From: Candidatus Riflebacteria bacterium HGW-Riflebacteria-1
Lineage (GTDB): Bacteria; Muiribacteriota; Ozemobacteria; Ozemobacterales; Ozemobacteraceae
DNA: 64,000 nt
Assembly (NCBI GenBank): GCA_002839445.1
Contig: PGYB01000003.1
Span: forward strand, 310,001-374,000
Reading direction: 5' to 3'
Positions 26,301-34,144 of this stretch are shown piece by piece. Below the pieces are notes generated by a model. The model searched no databases and was not told the DNA's origin. It saw only the letters and a list, made by a program, of their open reading frames with translations. How positions within the stretch are numbered: the stretch's first letter is position 1; each line of letters starts with the position of its first letter. The position numbers were made by a program, and so were the translations under genes.

Positions 26301-29300
26301 GCCTGACAATACGACCGAGCGCTCGAAAAACGCGCCGCCGGCCGGAGTGATTTTCATGGTCGGGCTGGCGCTCATAACAATCTGAATCGAGGCTGAACCG
26401 ACGAATCCAGAACTGTCGGTAGCAATATATTTAATAGTTCTGGAGCCAAAGGGAATTGCATTGACGGCTGAAGTGAAAGGCGCGCCGGCCCCAAGTAATG
26501 CGCCGCCGGAGGCGTAATCATACCACCATTGCATCGTCAGATTCGGCAATGAGTCGGGCGAGCCCTCAAAAAGCACGGCGCTGCCGCTGGCAAATCGCTG
26601 ACCGGGGGTTGGACTAGAAATTGCCGGCTGTGGGCGACGATAGAGATTGAAGGTAAAATCTTCTTTGATTCCGAACTGGTCAACGCCTTCGATCTTGACA
26701 CTGTAAGGAACATCAGATGCAGGCAAAGAAGCAGTAGCAATGACTATCGACGCGCCGGTGTGGCTTGCAACCGTCGAACCGTTAATATACCAGCTGAAAG
26801 TTGCTACCGGACCACCGGTAGAAGTCGTGCCGGTAGCGGTCAAAGCGATTGGACGACCGGAAAAAAACACAAGATTATTGTCTGGCGAAGGAGGCAGCGC
26901 TGGCGTCCATAAGGCCACCGAAGGCGCGTTGTTGATAAGAATCTGAATTGTCGCAGAACTGCAGAAATTGGCGCTGTCAGTTCCAACATAAGTGATAGTA
27001 TGCAGTCCTGGAGTGAAGGTCGAAATAGAAACATCCGGAACGCTTGCAAAAGGCGTCGATCCATTATCCAGATACCACATCATACTGATGGGGGCAAGCG
27101 AAGACGGTGTCCCTTTTAAATTCACCGCTTGCCCAACGTCAAAACGATCGCCGGAAGCTGGTTGTGTAATTGTAGCCGCAGGGTGTTTGAATGTAACATT
27201 TATAGCCGGCGTAAGCGTACCAACCATGCCATAATCGTCAACTCCTGTAATGTAAAGGGTCGCCGGGGTTCCTGGCTGTTCTGCCTCGCTGAAGACGGCA
27301 GGCGAATCTGATTTAACATGGCTGCCGTTGAGATACCACTTCATCGATGCACTTGCAACCGCCTGGCCACTTATGACTGATGTTCCAGAACCGACAAAGC
27401 TCACAGATCTGCCGGCGAAGAAAACCGGGTTGGCTCCAGGAAGAATCTGCATTGGCGGCGGGCTGTTGATCAATATCTGAATACTTGAAGAACTGATGGA
27501 GCCGTAACTGTCGCTGCCTACGTAAGTAATAGTATGGCGACCCTGCGGCATGGCATAACCGGTCAAAGTTGCGGCGTTGCCCATGTAGACGGCACCTCCG
27601 CCATCATCGCGATACCATTGCATCGGGGTCTGAGCCGATGGAACTGGAACGGCGGCAAAGCTCACCGGAGTGTTAAGCGGGTCAACAATCAGATACTCCG
27701 CGCCAGATGCAGGTGAAGTAATACTGGCAAGTTCGACGCCATAATAAATAGAGTTGGGAATACTGGCAACAACGCCAAGATCATTTTGCCCTGCAGCGGT
27801 AATAATATTGGTGCCAACGGGCAATTCTCCCGGCAGAACGGTGACAGGAGATCCGCTTTTCCATGCAGTCAAACCGCCGTCGAGAGACCAGACGACACTT
27901 GTCGCAATAACAACAGCATCGTTGGCCCTCAATTCAAAAGGCCGTCCGACAAAAAGCCGAGAGTCATTCGGCGGTGTGAATGTGATAGAAGGACTGTTGC
28001 TGACCCTGATGCGAGTTGTAGCGGAACTGACAATGTTCTGAGAGTCGGTTCCGATGTAGGTAAGATACTGTAATCCTGGAGGCAGTGTATAGGTAAGTGA
28101 CTCGCCAGTGCCGATTTGCAAGGCTCCGGGCAAAGAATAGTTAAGCCACCACTGCATTGTAAGCGGTTCTGTAATTTCCGCGCCGCTGACACTGTCGGGC
28201 ACTGCAGTAAAATCACAGGGAGTGTCAGTCGGAATTATGGCGTCAGATACTGCAGGAGAAGCGATGGCGGCAATGGGCACACCCAGATAGATTTTTTTAA
28301 CAATAGTTCCTTCGGCGCCCAGCGAGTTTATGCCACGCAGTTCAATATCTTTCAAACCGGCACCGAGAACAGCAATGCGCGCAGGCGTAATGGTTAGAAC
28401 AGAGTAGGAGGCCAACTCAAGCGCTCCATCTATGTACCATGACATGCGCGCGGGAGAAAGCGCACCATCAAGAGTGTCACTGCCAACACCGGCAAAAACC
28501 ACGTTACGGTTGGCAAAGAAAACTTTACCCTGATCAGGAGTGAAATCCATGACCGGAAACAGGCCTATACCGATTTTGCGGCTGGCCGAACTGACAAAGC
28601 CACTGCTGTCAGTGCCCATATAAGTAATGATGGGGTAACCATCAGGCAGGGTGTTAGTCGCAACTGTTGCTCCATCGCCAATCTTGATGGGAGCTGAAGT
28701 GCCATAAGTTGCCCACCAGCCCATGTCAATGGTGCCGATGCTTCCCGGAGTGCCTTCAAAAGTAATAAGCGTACCCGGCAAAAAGGTGGCGTTGCTGGCC
28801 GGATTAACTATCTTAGCAGCAGGAATGCCAGCAGTAATCGTGTTGGTGTGCGACCCGACAGTGCCGTATGGGCCTGATGCAATAAGAGTTATTGCATGCG
28901 TGCCTGAGGCGATTTGCGCTGGCTGCGTTCTTGAAAAAGTCTTACCTGACACGGTCAGCCATGGACTACCGTTAAACAGCCAGCTCACCCGGTCATCAGC
29001 AATGTCGTTATTGTCTGAATCAAGACAGGTAGCGTTGAATTGGACTGCACGACCGGTGAAGAGGTAAGAACCGGACAGCGGAAAAAAGCTGACAATCGGC
29101 ACTCTTTCGACAACGATATTAATTGTTGATGAGCTTACAATGCCCTGGCTGTCGCTACCGATGTAAGTCACGCTGTGGGCGCCGTTTGGGGGAACGTAGC
29201 CAACCGTAGAGCCGCTGCCGAAATACAGGGTCTCGTTATTCAGATACCATTGTAAAGAAAGCGTACCGGTCGAATCGGGGACAGCGGTAAAATCGACTGT

Positions 29301-31493
29301 GGCGCCCGGTTCAAAGCGCGTGCCACTGGCGGGGCTGGTAATACTCGCTACCGGCCAGCCCATCTGAATGGCGTGGGTCGGACTCACCGCAGTTTCGAAC
29401 TTGGCGGGGCCTTCGACGCGCACGCGGTTCACACCTGGAACGTAGGCGCCGGAAGTAATCACGAAGGATGCTCCCTCTCTCCAGGGGGCGGGCTGATCGT
29501 TTTGATACCATTTAAACAGCGATGAATCAAGCGGGATGTTGTCGGTATCGGTGCCGACAGCAGCGAACGGAATATTGTAACCGATAAAAAAGACAGAACG
29601 ATCGGCCGGCGTGAAGCTTATGCGTGCCGGAACGTCATACCAGATGACAATACTTTTTGACCCGATGGCGCCGCCGCTGTCGGTCGCAGAAAGCCGGATC
29701 TCATGGCGACTTGAAGTCAGTGTGGCAACCGTAAAAGTCGTGCCTGAACCGATGACGCCGTCGATGTCTGATGTCCAGACCAGCCTGGTGGCGTCAGTAA
29801 TTGCACCGTCTTCGTGGTCGTTGGCGGTACCGGCAAAGGTCACCGGCGTATCTGGCATGAAGCTGGCATCGTTTAACGGCTGAGTAATGGCGCAAACCGG
29901 GCGGGCATTGATGATGGTGATTTTCTTGGTGCCGGTGCCGGTTACACCATTAGCGTCCAGGGCTTCGAGGGCAACAGTGTAACTGCCCTGGCTGACAAAC
30001 TGCCAGGAGAAAGTTGCACCGCCAGTCTGCCCGCGCACAAATGGTTGAGTGTCGGTCGCGACATACCAGCTCATAGAGTCAGGGCTGATCGCAGTGTTAA
30101 GATAGTCGCGGGCGACACCGGTAAATACGATAAGACCGGGCTCGAACGCGGTGGCTGCTGGCTGATTGATGGTTACTGTCGGCACCGAAGTAATTCTGAC
30201 CTGAATATCTTTCGTCGCCGTGCCAATACCATCGGTAACCGCCACCGAAATTGAGGCTATCTGGATGTCACCAGCACTGAGAGTCGGAGAACGCCAGGAG
30301 ATAATCGACGCGGTGGCGCTCGACAGAAGAGTTCCGCGGCTGACTGTCCAGTTGTAATAAAGCTGCAGACCCGGCGGAAAATTGGTCTTTGCCTCGTAAG
30401 AAGTCAGAGTGTTTCCGGCAATCTGTGATGTCGACGATCCAATGATATCGACGCTGCGTGTGACCGGACGCAGCAGAATCTCGCCCGGAAAACTGACTTC
30501 GCCTGAACTGGCAACGTTGATATTGAGGTTGGCAAGCGAGGTCAGACGTGGGTAATACTTGCCATCTTCGCTGACCGAAAAATAGACAGTAACTGATGCC
30601 GAGATCGAGGGCACCGCCCAGTCTGCGTAGTCTCTGGCAACGTAAGTAAAAGTGCTGACGTTCGTGAGCCAGCTGGTGGTCATCGGCTCACCTTCGGGGT
30701 CGCTGTAATGACCGAACAGGCGCAAAAACGCGCTGCCACCTTCCGGATACTTGCCGGTAGAGATGCTGACAATCGGCGCCTTGTTGGTGATGCCGGCTGT
30801 AGGAAGGGTTATACCGACGATCTCGATATTGGCAGGGTTGAAAGTTGTGGCCGGAATATTGAATTCAAGCCCTGACAAATTCTTGTCAGCCGGCGGTTCG
30901 ACCCTGATAAGGCCGGAAGCGCCAGCAGGCATGTATGGAGAAACATAGTAACCGCTAGCTTCAAGAGTGAACTGCTCGCCCCAGAACCAGATTTTGCACT
31001 TGCCGACCGGGTTGCCGTTGAGATCTTTAATCAACATGCGAATCTGGTTTTCGGCAAGATCGGGCTGAGCTACAGTGATCGCTACAGTTTTTTGTGCATC
31101 AGCCTGCGTCAGGCTTTGAGCAGTGGTCCGCAGCTTATACACGCGGCCAGCCAACGAAGTGACGCGGGCAATAATGCGATAAGTGCCGAATGGAACATTC
31201 TCAAAAATGAACTTGCCATCCTGGTCAGCACGCGTCGAAACGTTAGGCAGCTCCTCGATCATGACAAAGGAATCGAGAAAGCGAAGACTTGGCGAAAACG
31301 AGCTGATATCTGGCCTGAGAGCGCTTATGGCCTGATCGATTTCGATCGTGCCAGAAATTGTGCCTGAGACGGCTACTGATGATCCGCCCGGGAGCAGCCC
31401 TGATCCGCTGCCACCTCCGCCGCCACCACCGCCGCCGCAGCCAAGAACAACAAGCAGCACAATTAATCCGGCAAAAAACAAACGCACGACCAT
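20346..31493 (-). CDS. Giant lipoprotein with about 15 paired Ig-like repeats and C-terminal NHL propeller
   Basis: About 3,715 residues. With the ATG at 31493 the signal peptide ends in VVLGC with the lipidated cysteine at residue 19, exactly as in the lipoprotein at 13930, followed by nine glycines. A carboxypeptidase regulatory-like domain (FENVPFGTYRIIA) follows. Then about 15-16 repeats, each a pair of Ig/PKD-like beta domains: one marked FFAGRxVxFxGxGTS and xMxWYLNG, the other ITSPASGxRF, MQWYLN and ITYIGTDSxGFVSSSTIQILV. The last 270 residues form an NHL-type propeller (LNNPRGLSV, YVSDTGQGLIKKM, YITDKSGNKIVRF). Likely a long surface stalk. Longer starts at 31511 and 31553 are possible, but the promoter argues against them. 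Confidence 0.82.
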   Translation of the reverse strand: MVVRLFFAGLIVLLVVLGCGGGGGGGGGSGSGLLPGGSSVAVSGTISGTIEIDQAISALRPDISSFSPSLRFLDSFVMIEELPNVSTRADQDGKFIFENVPFGTYRIIARVTSLAGRVYKLRTTAQSLTQADAQKTVAITVAQPDLAENQIRMLIKDLNGNPVGKCKIWFWGEQFTLEASGYYVSPYMPAGASGLIRVEPPADKNLSGLEFNIPATTFNPANIEIVGITLPTAGITNKAPIVSISTGKYPEGGSAFLRLFGHYSDPEGEPMTTSWLTNVSTFTYVARDYADWAVPSISASVTVYFSVSEDGKYYPRLTSLANLNINVASSGEVSFPGEILLRPVTRSVDIIGSSTSQIAGNTLTSYEAKTNFPPGLQLYYNWTVSRGTLLSSATASIISWRSPTLSAGDIQIASISVAVTDGIGTATKDIQVRITSVPTVTINQPAATAFEPGLIVFTGVARDYLNTAISPDSMSWYVATDTQPFVRGQTGGATFSWQFVSQGSYTVALEALDANGVTGTGTKKITIINARPVCAITQPLNDASFMPDTPVTFAGTANDHEDGAITDATRLVWTSDIDGVIGSGTTFTVATLTSSRHEIRLSATDSGGAIGSKSIVIWYDVPARISFTPADRSVFFIGYNIPFAAVGTDTDNIPLDSSLFKWYQNDQPAPWREGASFVITSGAYVPGVNRVRVEGPAKFETAVSPTHAIQMGWPVASITSPASGTRFEPGATVDFTAVPDSTGTLSLQWYLNNETLYFGSGSTVGYVPPNGAHSVTYIGSDSQGIVSSSTINIVVERVPIVSFFPLSGSYLFTGRAVQFNATCLDSDNNDIADDRVSWLFNGSPWLTVSGKTFSRTQPAQIASGTHAITLIASGPYGTVGSHTNTITAGIPAAKIVNPASNATFLPGTLITFEGTPGSIGTIDMGWWATYGTSAPIKIGDGATVATNTLPDGYPIITYMGTDSSGFVSSASRKIGIGLFPVMDFTPDQGKVFFANRNVVFAGVGSDTLDGALSPARMSWYIDGALELASYSVLTITPARIAVLGAGLKDIELRGINSLGAEGTIVKKIYLGVPIAAIASPAVSDAIIPTDTPCDFTAVPDSVSGAEITEPLTMQWWLNYSLPGALQIGTGESLTYTLPPGLQYLTYIGTDSQNIVSSATTRIRVSNSPSITFTPPNDSRLFVGRPFELRANDAVVIATSVVWSLDGGLTAWKSGSPVTVLPGELPVGTNIITAAGQNDLGVVASIPNSIYYGVELASITSPASGAEYLIVDPLNTPVSFAAVPVPSAQTPMQWYRDDGGGAVYMGNAATLTGYAMPQGRHTITYVGSDSYGSISSSSIQILINSPPPMQILPGANPVFFAGRSVSFVGSGTSVISGQAVASASMKWYLNGSHVKSDSPAVFSEAEQPGTPATLYITGVDDYGMVGTLTPAINVTFKHPAATITQPASGDRFDVGQAVNLKGTPSSLAPISMMWYLDNGSTPFASVPDVSISTFTPGLHTITYVGTDSANFCSSATIQILINNAPSVALWTPALPPSPDNNLVFFSGRPIALTATGTTSTGGPVATFSWYINGSTVASHTGASIVIATASLPASDVPYSVKIEGVDQFGIKEDFTFNLYRRPQPAISSPTPGQRFASGSAVLFEGSPDSLPNLTMQWWYDYASGGALLGAGAPFTSAVNAIPFGSRTIKYIATDSSGFVGSASIQIVMSASPTMKITPAGGAFFERSVVLSGSGTSAIGEPIASSSFRWYVDGALRVGLNGQVSPTFNVVDIAEGNRTITLRGEDVYGTQAEIDASFYFRYANPSIASPTNGATVDHSLPVTLKGQPDSYLPDIQLQWYDDGTPLNRFGANPSTVTLGRGLHTIEYSATDSGNVWATAAVQVLANRPPTVDFLPAGVPRYFVGRPVTLEGFGSNSDSPVAPVATFSWKVNSFNYPVAGTSTIIINTGNLNVGFNNITVYGTDELVTIGTSSARTIYYGESLASVTAPFNNYVYPSSGNTINCGAIPAPASPEITTQWYLNDVLIATGTNAGSITFTDLPIASYTVRYVASDSSGYISSSSVKFTVNDVPSLEILALKNDAAPSPFYFLGRPAMFIGSGTSRAGVTIDPVNNMKWSVNGGSVVYTGSPATLTANLTPGLNTVMVTATDTLNELATATISVRFAVPHVTISYPPSGITLSTLSATNASFAGSLPPDPPHAFIPDWHHETGTGSPRSWNGSSLSGISFASGLHTIRYLATDSSGFVSSATVSILVNNEPTLEIIPGPNSIFFAGRNIYLEASGTSNPGGVSVSTFSWYVNDTPKGTGSSKTLDTSWLVNGNNTVKIAGTDNFGTIGTFSQTIYYGYPLPNISAPPSGTVLLFGNNIDLEGTPAALLGATPKWWIGGVEQPGVSTTLNWTPTATGVYSIQYVATDSSFADTGYVGSSTRNIRVSNRPQMTFTPASNSYFFAGYPVTFSGIGTSSEGLPISGASMSWYLNDSPIAFVGSSTYLVSNLQFITGDNKLRLTGTDMYGTVGEVTGLNLRYVVPSVSITDPGMNSVFPTTPPPDIYFEGSPDLSAYGLNSEWYHINGAGSPAGPFVGTSTTITSFAPGPHTIRFVAYDSAGRSSSATVNIMVNDAPIIHSFSPASNTAFFAGGSVVLTANASEALAPNDPITGDNIKWYRGGIQIATDTPVTIPSGSWTVGTHSIYVTAKDPLGSVATAPAQSFYYGHPQLTIASPSTNIWVNSGAPVTLDFVGSNASGTINLQWYLNGSPVGITNPISIPITSDGQHKIEYTGRDSSGNVSTATVMVIVRNEPTMSILLPSSGLPASGSHFFTVADNQAKFTGSGVNTASMTWQLDALAPQIATNPITFLGLTNGWHTVKLTGTYEPGVTSYTTAMFYYGHPLLTISSPPASGTRISSTDPIIDLTGTVSSAAISLSWKVGSNVQAGVNTNVLPNVYPRLADGWNTITYIGTDSANILSSHSIMLLKNDIPSMKAIPGNGSRFFANTAVTFTNDNSLGGDGFTPVLSGNMNWYLDGAVSPTLSATDTASFSVGQLTTLDHILRFSGTDQHGTTGTATINFYYGHPVASISSPASGSRIDINSSLSFAGNSNSVGSITMEWYRHPEVATYMGSGINIGPVTFTNRGYKTITYIGTDSANFVSSSTIQILVNTPPTMAIASPTASGSYFGGQSLYFAGSGTDSSPLLLADPASVSWYIDNNFKATGFSYTAPIDQLPTGTRTIRFEGKDNFGTISSVTRTIEAGFNSPRITIPASGTIFWQAQLATFTGEPNLVGKINTMWQWVNGPGSPVIGSGSTSAIATMTRGWQTISYIGSDSAGTERSDSIMVLVASPPHFITTATITSPVVFAYGPEYGLPGNRIPIHLVSQSNYGLDFIAQARDGNLALIPSASMTWYLGGSAIGNGNTMYQNFPTPGSYTIQVAAKDEYGLVATSSLTFWVWEKENYSAFTNMPASIIARSDTELIVAEVNLNSVRKLTRSTSTIETSRGDITAVATWTDNTPLAGYVLTDFSLAGNRIYTLASSAFDHRFSEWSLTDFTFTQHIIDVPQGPGPNDLNNPRGLSVQDGAAIYVSDTGQGLIKKMDLSGVFYLNSQAVTAPVGIRYIDASNVYVAAKGTNQLKKFTSALNAAANWNSSTNATNATQFVVGQSNNHYVTDPDNARINVINTSGDLLYSFGSSADFTEPYGITITGAPEAYDMYITDKSGNKIVRFRSNNW

Positions 31494-31498
31494 GCCTA

Positions 31499-31528
31499 AA
31501 TAATACCTCATAGAGCATAAACAAAGCA
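31499..31528 (-). promoter_or_regulatory. Putative leaderless promoter of the giant lipoprotein gene
   Basis: On the minus strand TTGCTT, an 18-base spacer and TATTAT, the last hexamer ending six bases before the ATG at 31493. Spacer length and distance to the ATG equal those of the 13930 lipoprotein gene. No ribosome binding site lies at the usual distance apart from AGGT 11 bases upstream, which is itself inside the promoter. Coordinates are approximate. Confidence 0.4.
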
Positions 31529-31624
31529 AGAAGCGGCGCACAGTTTTATGCAATTTCCGGTCAAAAATCCATTTTGCTATCTTCGTGCTCAGGCAGGGCG
31601 GTAATCACACCAGGGCGTTAAGCC

Positions 31625-31702
31625 GTCATCCTGCGCGAAGTCGCAGGATCCAGAATGGCAGTAAAGGCATGGATTCTGCGACCTCGCTGCGAGCATAATG
31701 AC
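31625..31702. repeat. Palindromic interspersed repeat (GTCAT...ATGAC type)
   Basis: Imperfect inverted repeat in the gap between the giant lipoprotein gene and the pseudopilin operon. The left arm begins GTCATCCTGC and continues GTCGCAGGATCCA (to 31652). The right arm (31670-31702) is its approximate complement, TGGATTCTGCGAC ... ATGAC. It belongs to the general type of short palindromic intergenic repeats ('GTCATCCTGCGCGAAG...') found in many bacterial genomes. It can fold into a long hairpin and may end transcripts from the minus-strand pseudopilin operon. Confidence 0.65.
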
Positions 31703-31783
31703 AGAGAGAAGGTGCGCGCACGAAAGAAACAAATTACAGAACAATGTCTAAGGGATTTACGAACGAACCAGGTGAAATTGGTA

Positions 31784-34144
31784 TTATTTAATATTGTCGT
31801 ATTCTTCGGCCGGAATCGATTCGTCTTTCCAGCTGATGATGGTAAAGCCGGCCATCGGGTAAGGCGGGTGGTAGTCACCGCCGCCGCGCACGAAGGTGTC
31901 GTCGAAAACATTGCGGCGCACCACCGGCTGATCGTTGCGCAGAGAGCCGTCAAGATAGGCTTTAACCGGGCGGGTGCGCAGATGAATCATCGAGCCCATG
32001 TGGCGCAGTATAAAACGGCTGTCCTTGTTGATAAAAGGCAGACTGCGCATCATCGGGTTCTCGATGTTGCCCAGTTCGTTGCGCACCTTGCTGGTATTGT
32101 TGCCCATGCTCCAGCGCGCGTTCATTTCAGCCGAGTCGATGAGCAGTGCGTTAACCGTCATCTCTGGCATTCTGAAGCCGGTGCGCGGATATTTCATCGC
32201 CATGCGGAACAGGCGGTCAGCGACATTCCACGGGCCAAGAGCGGGGTCAACTTCGCCCTCCTGCATTTCCTTTTCGGCCTGATCCATTATCGACTCAATA
32301 ATCTTGTCGCGCGCGCCAGCGAGCAAAGTGCCGGTCATATAGGCTCGCGCACCGACTCCCTCATATACAGCGGTTCTACGCATGGCACTTTTGATAACAA
32401 AGCGGTTTTTATTCTCTTCTGGTGTGCTGCCGGGCTTGAGATAATCGTGAAGCTTGCCGAGAGCCGGGTGCAGTGCGATACCGGCGGTGGTGAGAGCCAC
32501 AAGCTCAGGCGTCGTCTTGGGCAACGAGAATAGCGTGTTTAGCACCGGAAAGTTGAGCATGGTCATCGGCAGGCGCTTGTCATAAGCCCCGGTGCTCATT
32601 CGCGGCGGAAAAACAATGCCGCCAAGCACAACCGTGTTTAAATCTTCGCCACCCAGGACCATTGCCAGATCGTAGTCAATCAGAGTCTGCATCTCGTTGC
32701 GCAGAAAATTCATCGGATTCGAATAATCAAACCAGATGCGACCCATCGACAGCACCATAGCCCCGTTTTTGTCGGTGCCGTTGCGCGGTTCCTTGGTGTA
32801 ATCCTTGAAACCCAGGCTGTAGTTCTGAGGATTATCGGGGTTGGCGTTAAAATCGCCAGCAATATAAACATCTTTCTCGCAGAAAATCGTCAGCGATTTC
32901 CATGGTGGGCAGCCCCAGATGCGCAATGGCACCTCAGAATAGAGCAAGACTTTGTCATCGTTGTTCTTGAATTCCCAGCCAAAAAACAGGTCATACACAG
33001 TCTCTGAAGGGTTCGCCGGATTTTTCCAGACTGATTCGGAAAAGCCTTTAAAGCTGCTGCCAGCCCTTAAGATAGTCGGCGCCGGTTTGCGCGCATTCTT
33101 GTAATAAGACGGGTTCAGTGGCGGCAGCTTTTGTGGGCGCGCGCCATGGTAGCCATCCTGCACGAAGGCGTTGATCAGCTTGTCGTTCTTGTATTCAGCA
33201 AACGACTCAAACTTGTCGGGATCGGTAGAATCGTTCGAAGACTTTATGGTTCCACGTTTTCCGTTATAAAACTCGACATGCGTAGAAGACTCAGCCCTGA
33301 TAAAACCAGGCGTCGAAATGCGTTCCATCTCAAGAAGATCGGCACCGCGATCGAAAGGGCCACGCTGCGACAAGATCAGCATTTCGTGGCCATAGAGGCG
33401 CCCCCGTTTCATTTCGCCGGGTGTAACGCGAAACGGGCCATAACCGCCAAGATCGAGAATCTGGCCATCGTAGAACAGAAAGTTTCCGGGAACAACCTTT
33501 TCGATAACCGTCGAAATTTTGCGACAGGTATCTTCGACCCGGCCAACAGCTTCGAGCAGAAAATAGCGATGCGCTTCGTCAACAGTTTTGCTGTCTGGAC
33601 TGTTCAACGACTTGATCAATTTGACCCTGACCTTGAACTGGCCGGTCAGTTTCATGGCCGGAAGCTCGATCGAGCCGCTGTAAGTGCCACGATCATTGTT
33701 GTCGAGCTTGAGCAGCTCAAAGTCTTTCAGATGATTGTAACGATTTTCTGAAGCAGAAGGCCAGCCCTCTGCCGGAATATAAGGGTTACCATGCGTGACA
33801 AACTGATAATCCGCGCGCATCTCGGCAAGAACCGCGTGTAATCCTGACTCGGCAACGCTGAGAGCAACATAGTCACGGGCAGAGCGTGAAAGAAGCGCGA
33901 TCTGCCCCCTCTGAAAGTTTAAAACAGCGCCGGCGAGAATACCCAGCACCAGACAGATCATGACGATCACCAGAATTGCCTGCCCACGTTGTCTGCAAAG
34001 CAATCTCAAGGGAGAGGCATGCTGTGTCATGCAAATGTGAGATTGCTTCGTCACTTTGTTCCTCGCGAAGAACATGGATGAGCAAGTGCCGGTGAGCATC
34101 AGGATAGATACGAACCGGCCAATGACAGACTTTGGGTTGCTCAT
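31784..34144 (-). CDS. PilX/GspK-like large pseudopilin-associated protein
   Basis: 786 residues. A single N-terminal membrane helix follows a basic stretch, RQRGQAILVIVMICLVLGI (about residues 50-68), typical of PilX-like minor pilins that lack the strict glutamate-5 prepilin motif. The large C-terminal part is extracytoplasmic with no recognised enzyme motif. The ATG at 34144 overlaps the PilW-like stop (ATGA). Residues 24-49 are encoded by a palindromic repeat (33999-34075), so the leader is unusually long; an internal ATG at residue 39 is a possible alternative start. Third gene of the pseudopilin operon; likely a tip or priming component of a type IV pilus or type II secretion-like machine. 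Confidence 0.7.
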   Translation of the reverse strand: MSNPKSVIGRFVSILMLTGTCSSMFFARNKVTKQSHICMTQHASPLRLLCRQRGQAILVIVMICLVLGILAGAVLNFQRGQIALLSRSARDYVALSVAESGLHAVLAEMRADYQFVTHGNPYIPAEGWPSASENRYNHLKDFELLKLDNNDRGTYSGSIELPAMKLTGQFKVRVKLIKSLNSPDSKTVDEAHRYFLLEAVGRVEDTCRKISTVIEKVVPGNFLFYDGQILDLGGYGPFRVTPGEMKRGRLYGHEMLILSQRGPFDRGADLLEMERISTPGFIRAESSTHVEFYNGKRGTIKSSNDSTDPDKFESFAEYKNDKLINAFVQDGYHGARPQKLPPLNPSYYKNARKPAPTILRAGSSFKGFSESVWKNPANPSETVYDLFFGWEFKNNDDKVLLYSEVPLRIWGCPPWKSLTIFCEKDVYIAGDFNANPDNPQNYSLGFKDYTKEPRNGTDKNGAMVLSMGRIWFDYSNPMNFLRNEMQTLIDYDLAMVLGGEDLNTVVLGGIVFPPRMSTGAYDKRLPMTMLNFPVLNTLFSLPKTTPELVALTTAGIALHPALGKLHDYLKPGSTPEENKNRFVIKSAMRRTAVYEGVGARAYMTGTLLAGARDKIIESIMDQAEKEMQEGEVDPALGPWNVADRLFRMAMKYPRTGFRMPEMTVNALLIDSAEMNARWSMGNNTSKVRNELGNIENPMMRSLPFINKDSRFILRHMGSMIHLRTRPVKAYLDGSLRNDQPVVRRNVFDDTFVRGGGDYHPPYPMAGFTIISWKDESIPAEEYDNIK
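33999..34075. repeat. Palindromic repeat inserted in the PilX-like coding sequence
   Basis: AGCAATCTCA (33999-34008) pairs perfectly with TGAGATTGCT (34038-34047); inside, GCATG (34017-34021) pairs with CATGC (34028-34032). The flank continues TCGTCACTTTGTTCCTCGCG, the familiar body of a widespread bacterial interspersed repeat. It is read in frame as residues 24-49 of the PilX-like protein. Confidence 0.7.

Noticed and set aside
20346..31493. Tandem repeats as a CRISPR array or integron
   Set aside because: The repeats are protein-coding, about 500 bases long and diverged in DNA; no cas, integrase or short spacers.
20346..31493. Polymorphic toxin or contact-dependent inhibitor
   Set aside because: The C-terminus is an NHL propeller, not a nuclease or other toxin domain, and no immunity gene follows.
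20600..31500. Many plus-strand open frames of 60-110 codons across the giant lipoprotein gene
   Set aside because: They are antisense shadows of a GC-balanced, repetitive gene, with no ribosome binding sites, promoters or family motifs.
31655..32533. 292-codon plus-strand frame opposite the PilX-like gene
   Set aside because: Lies fully antisense to a clear pseudopilin-associated protein and has no family features.
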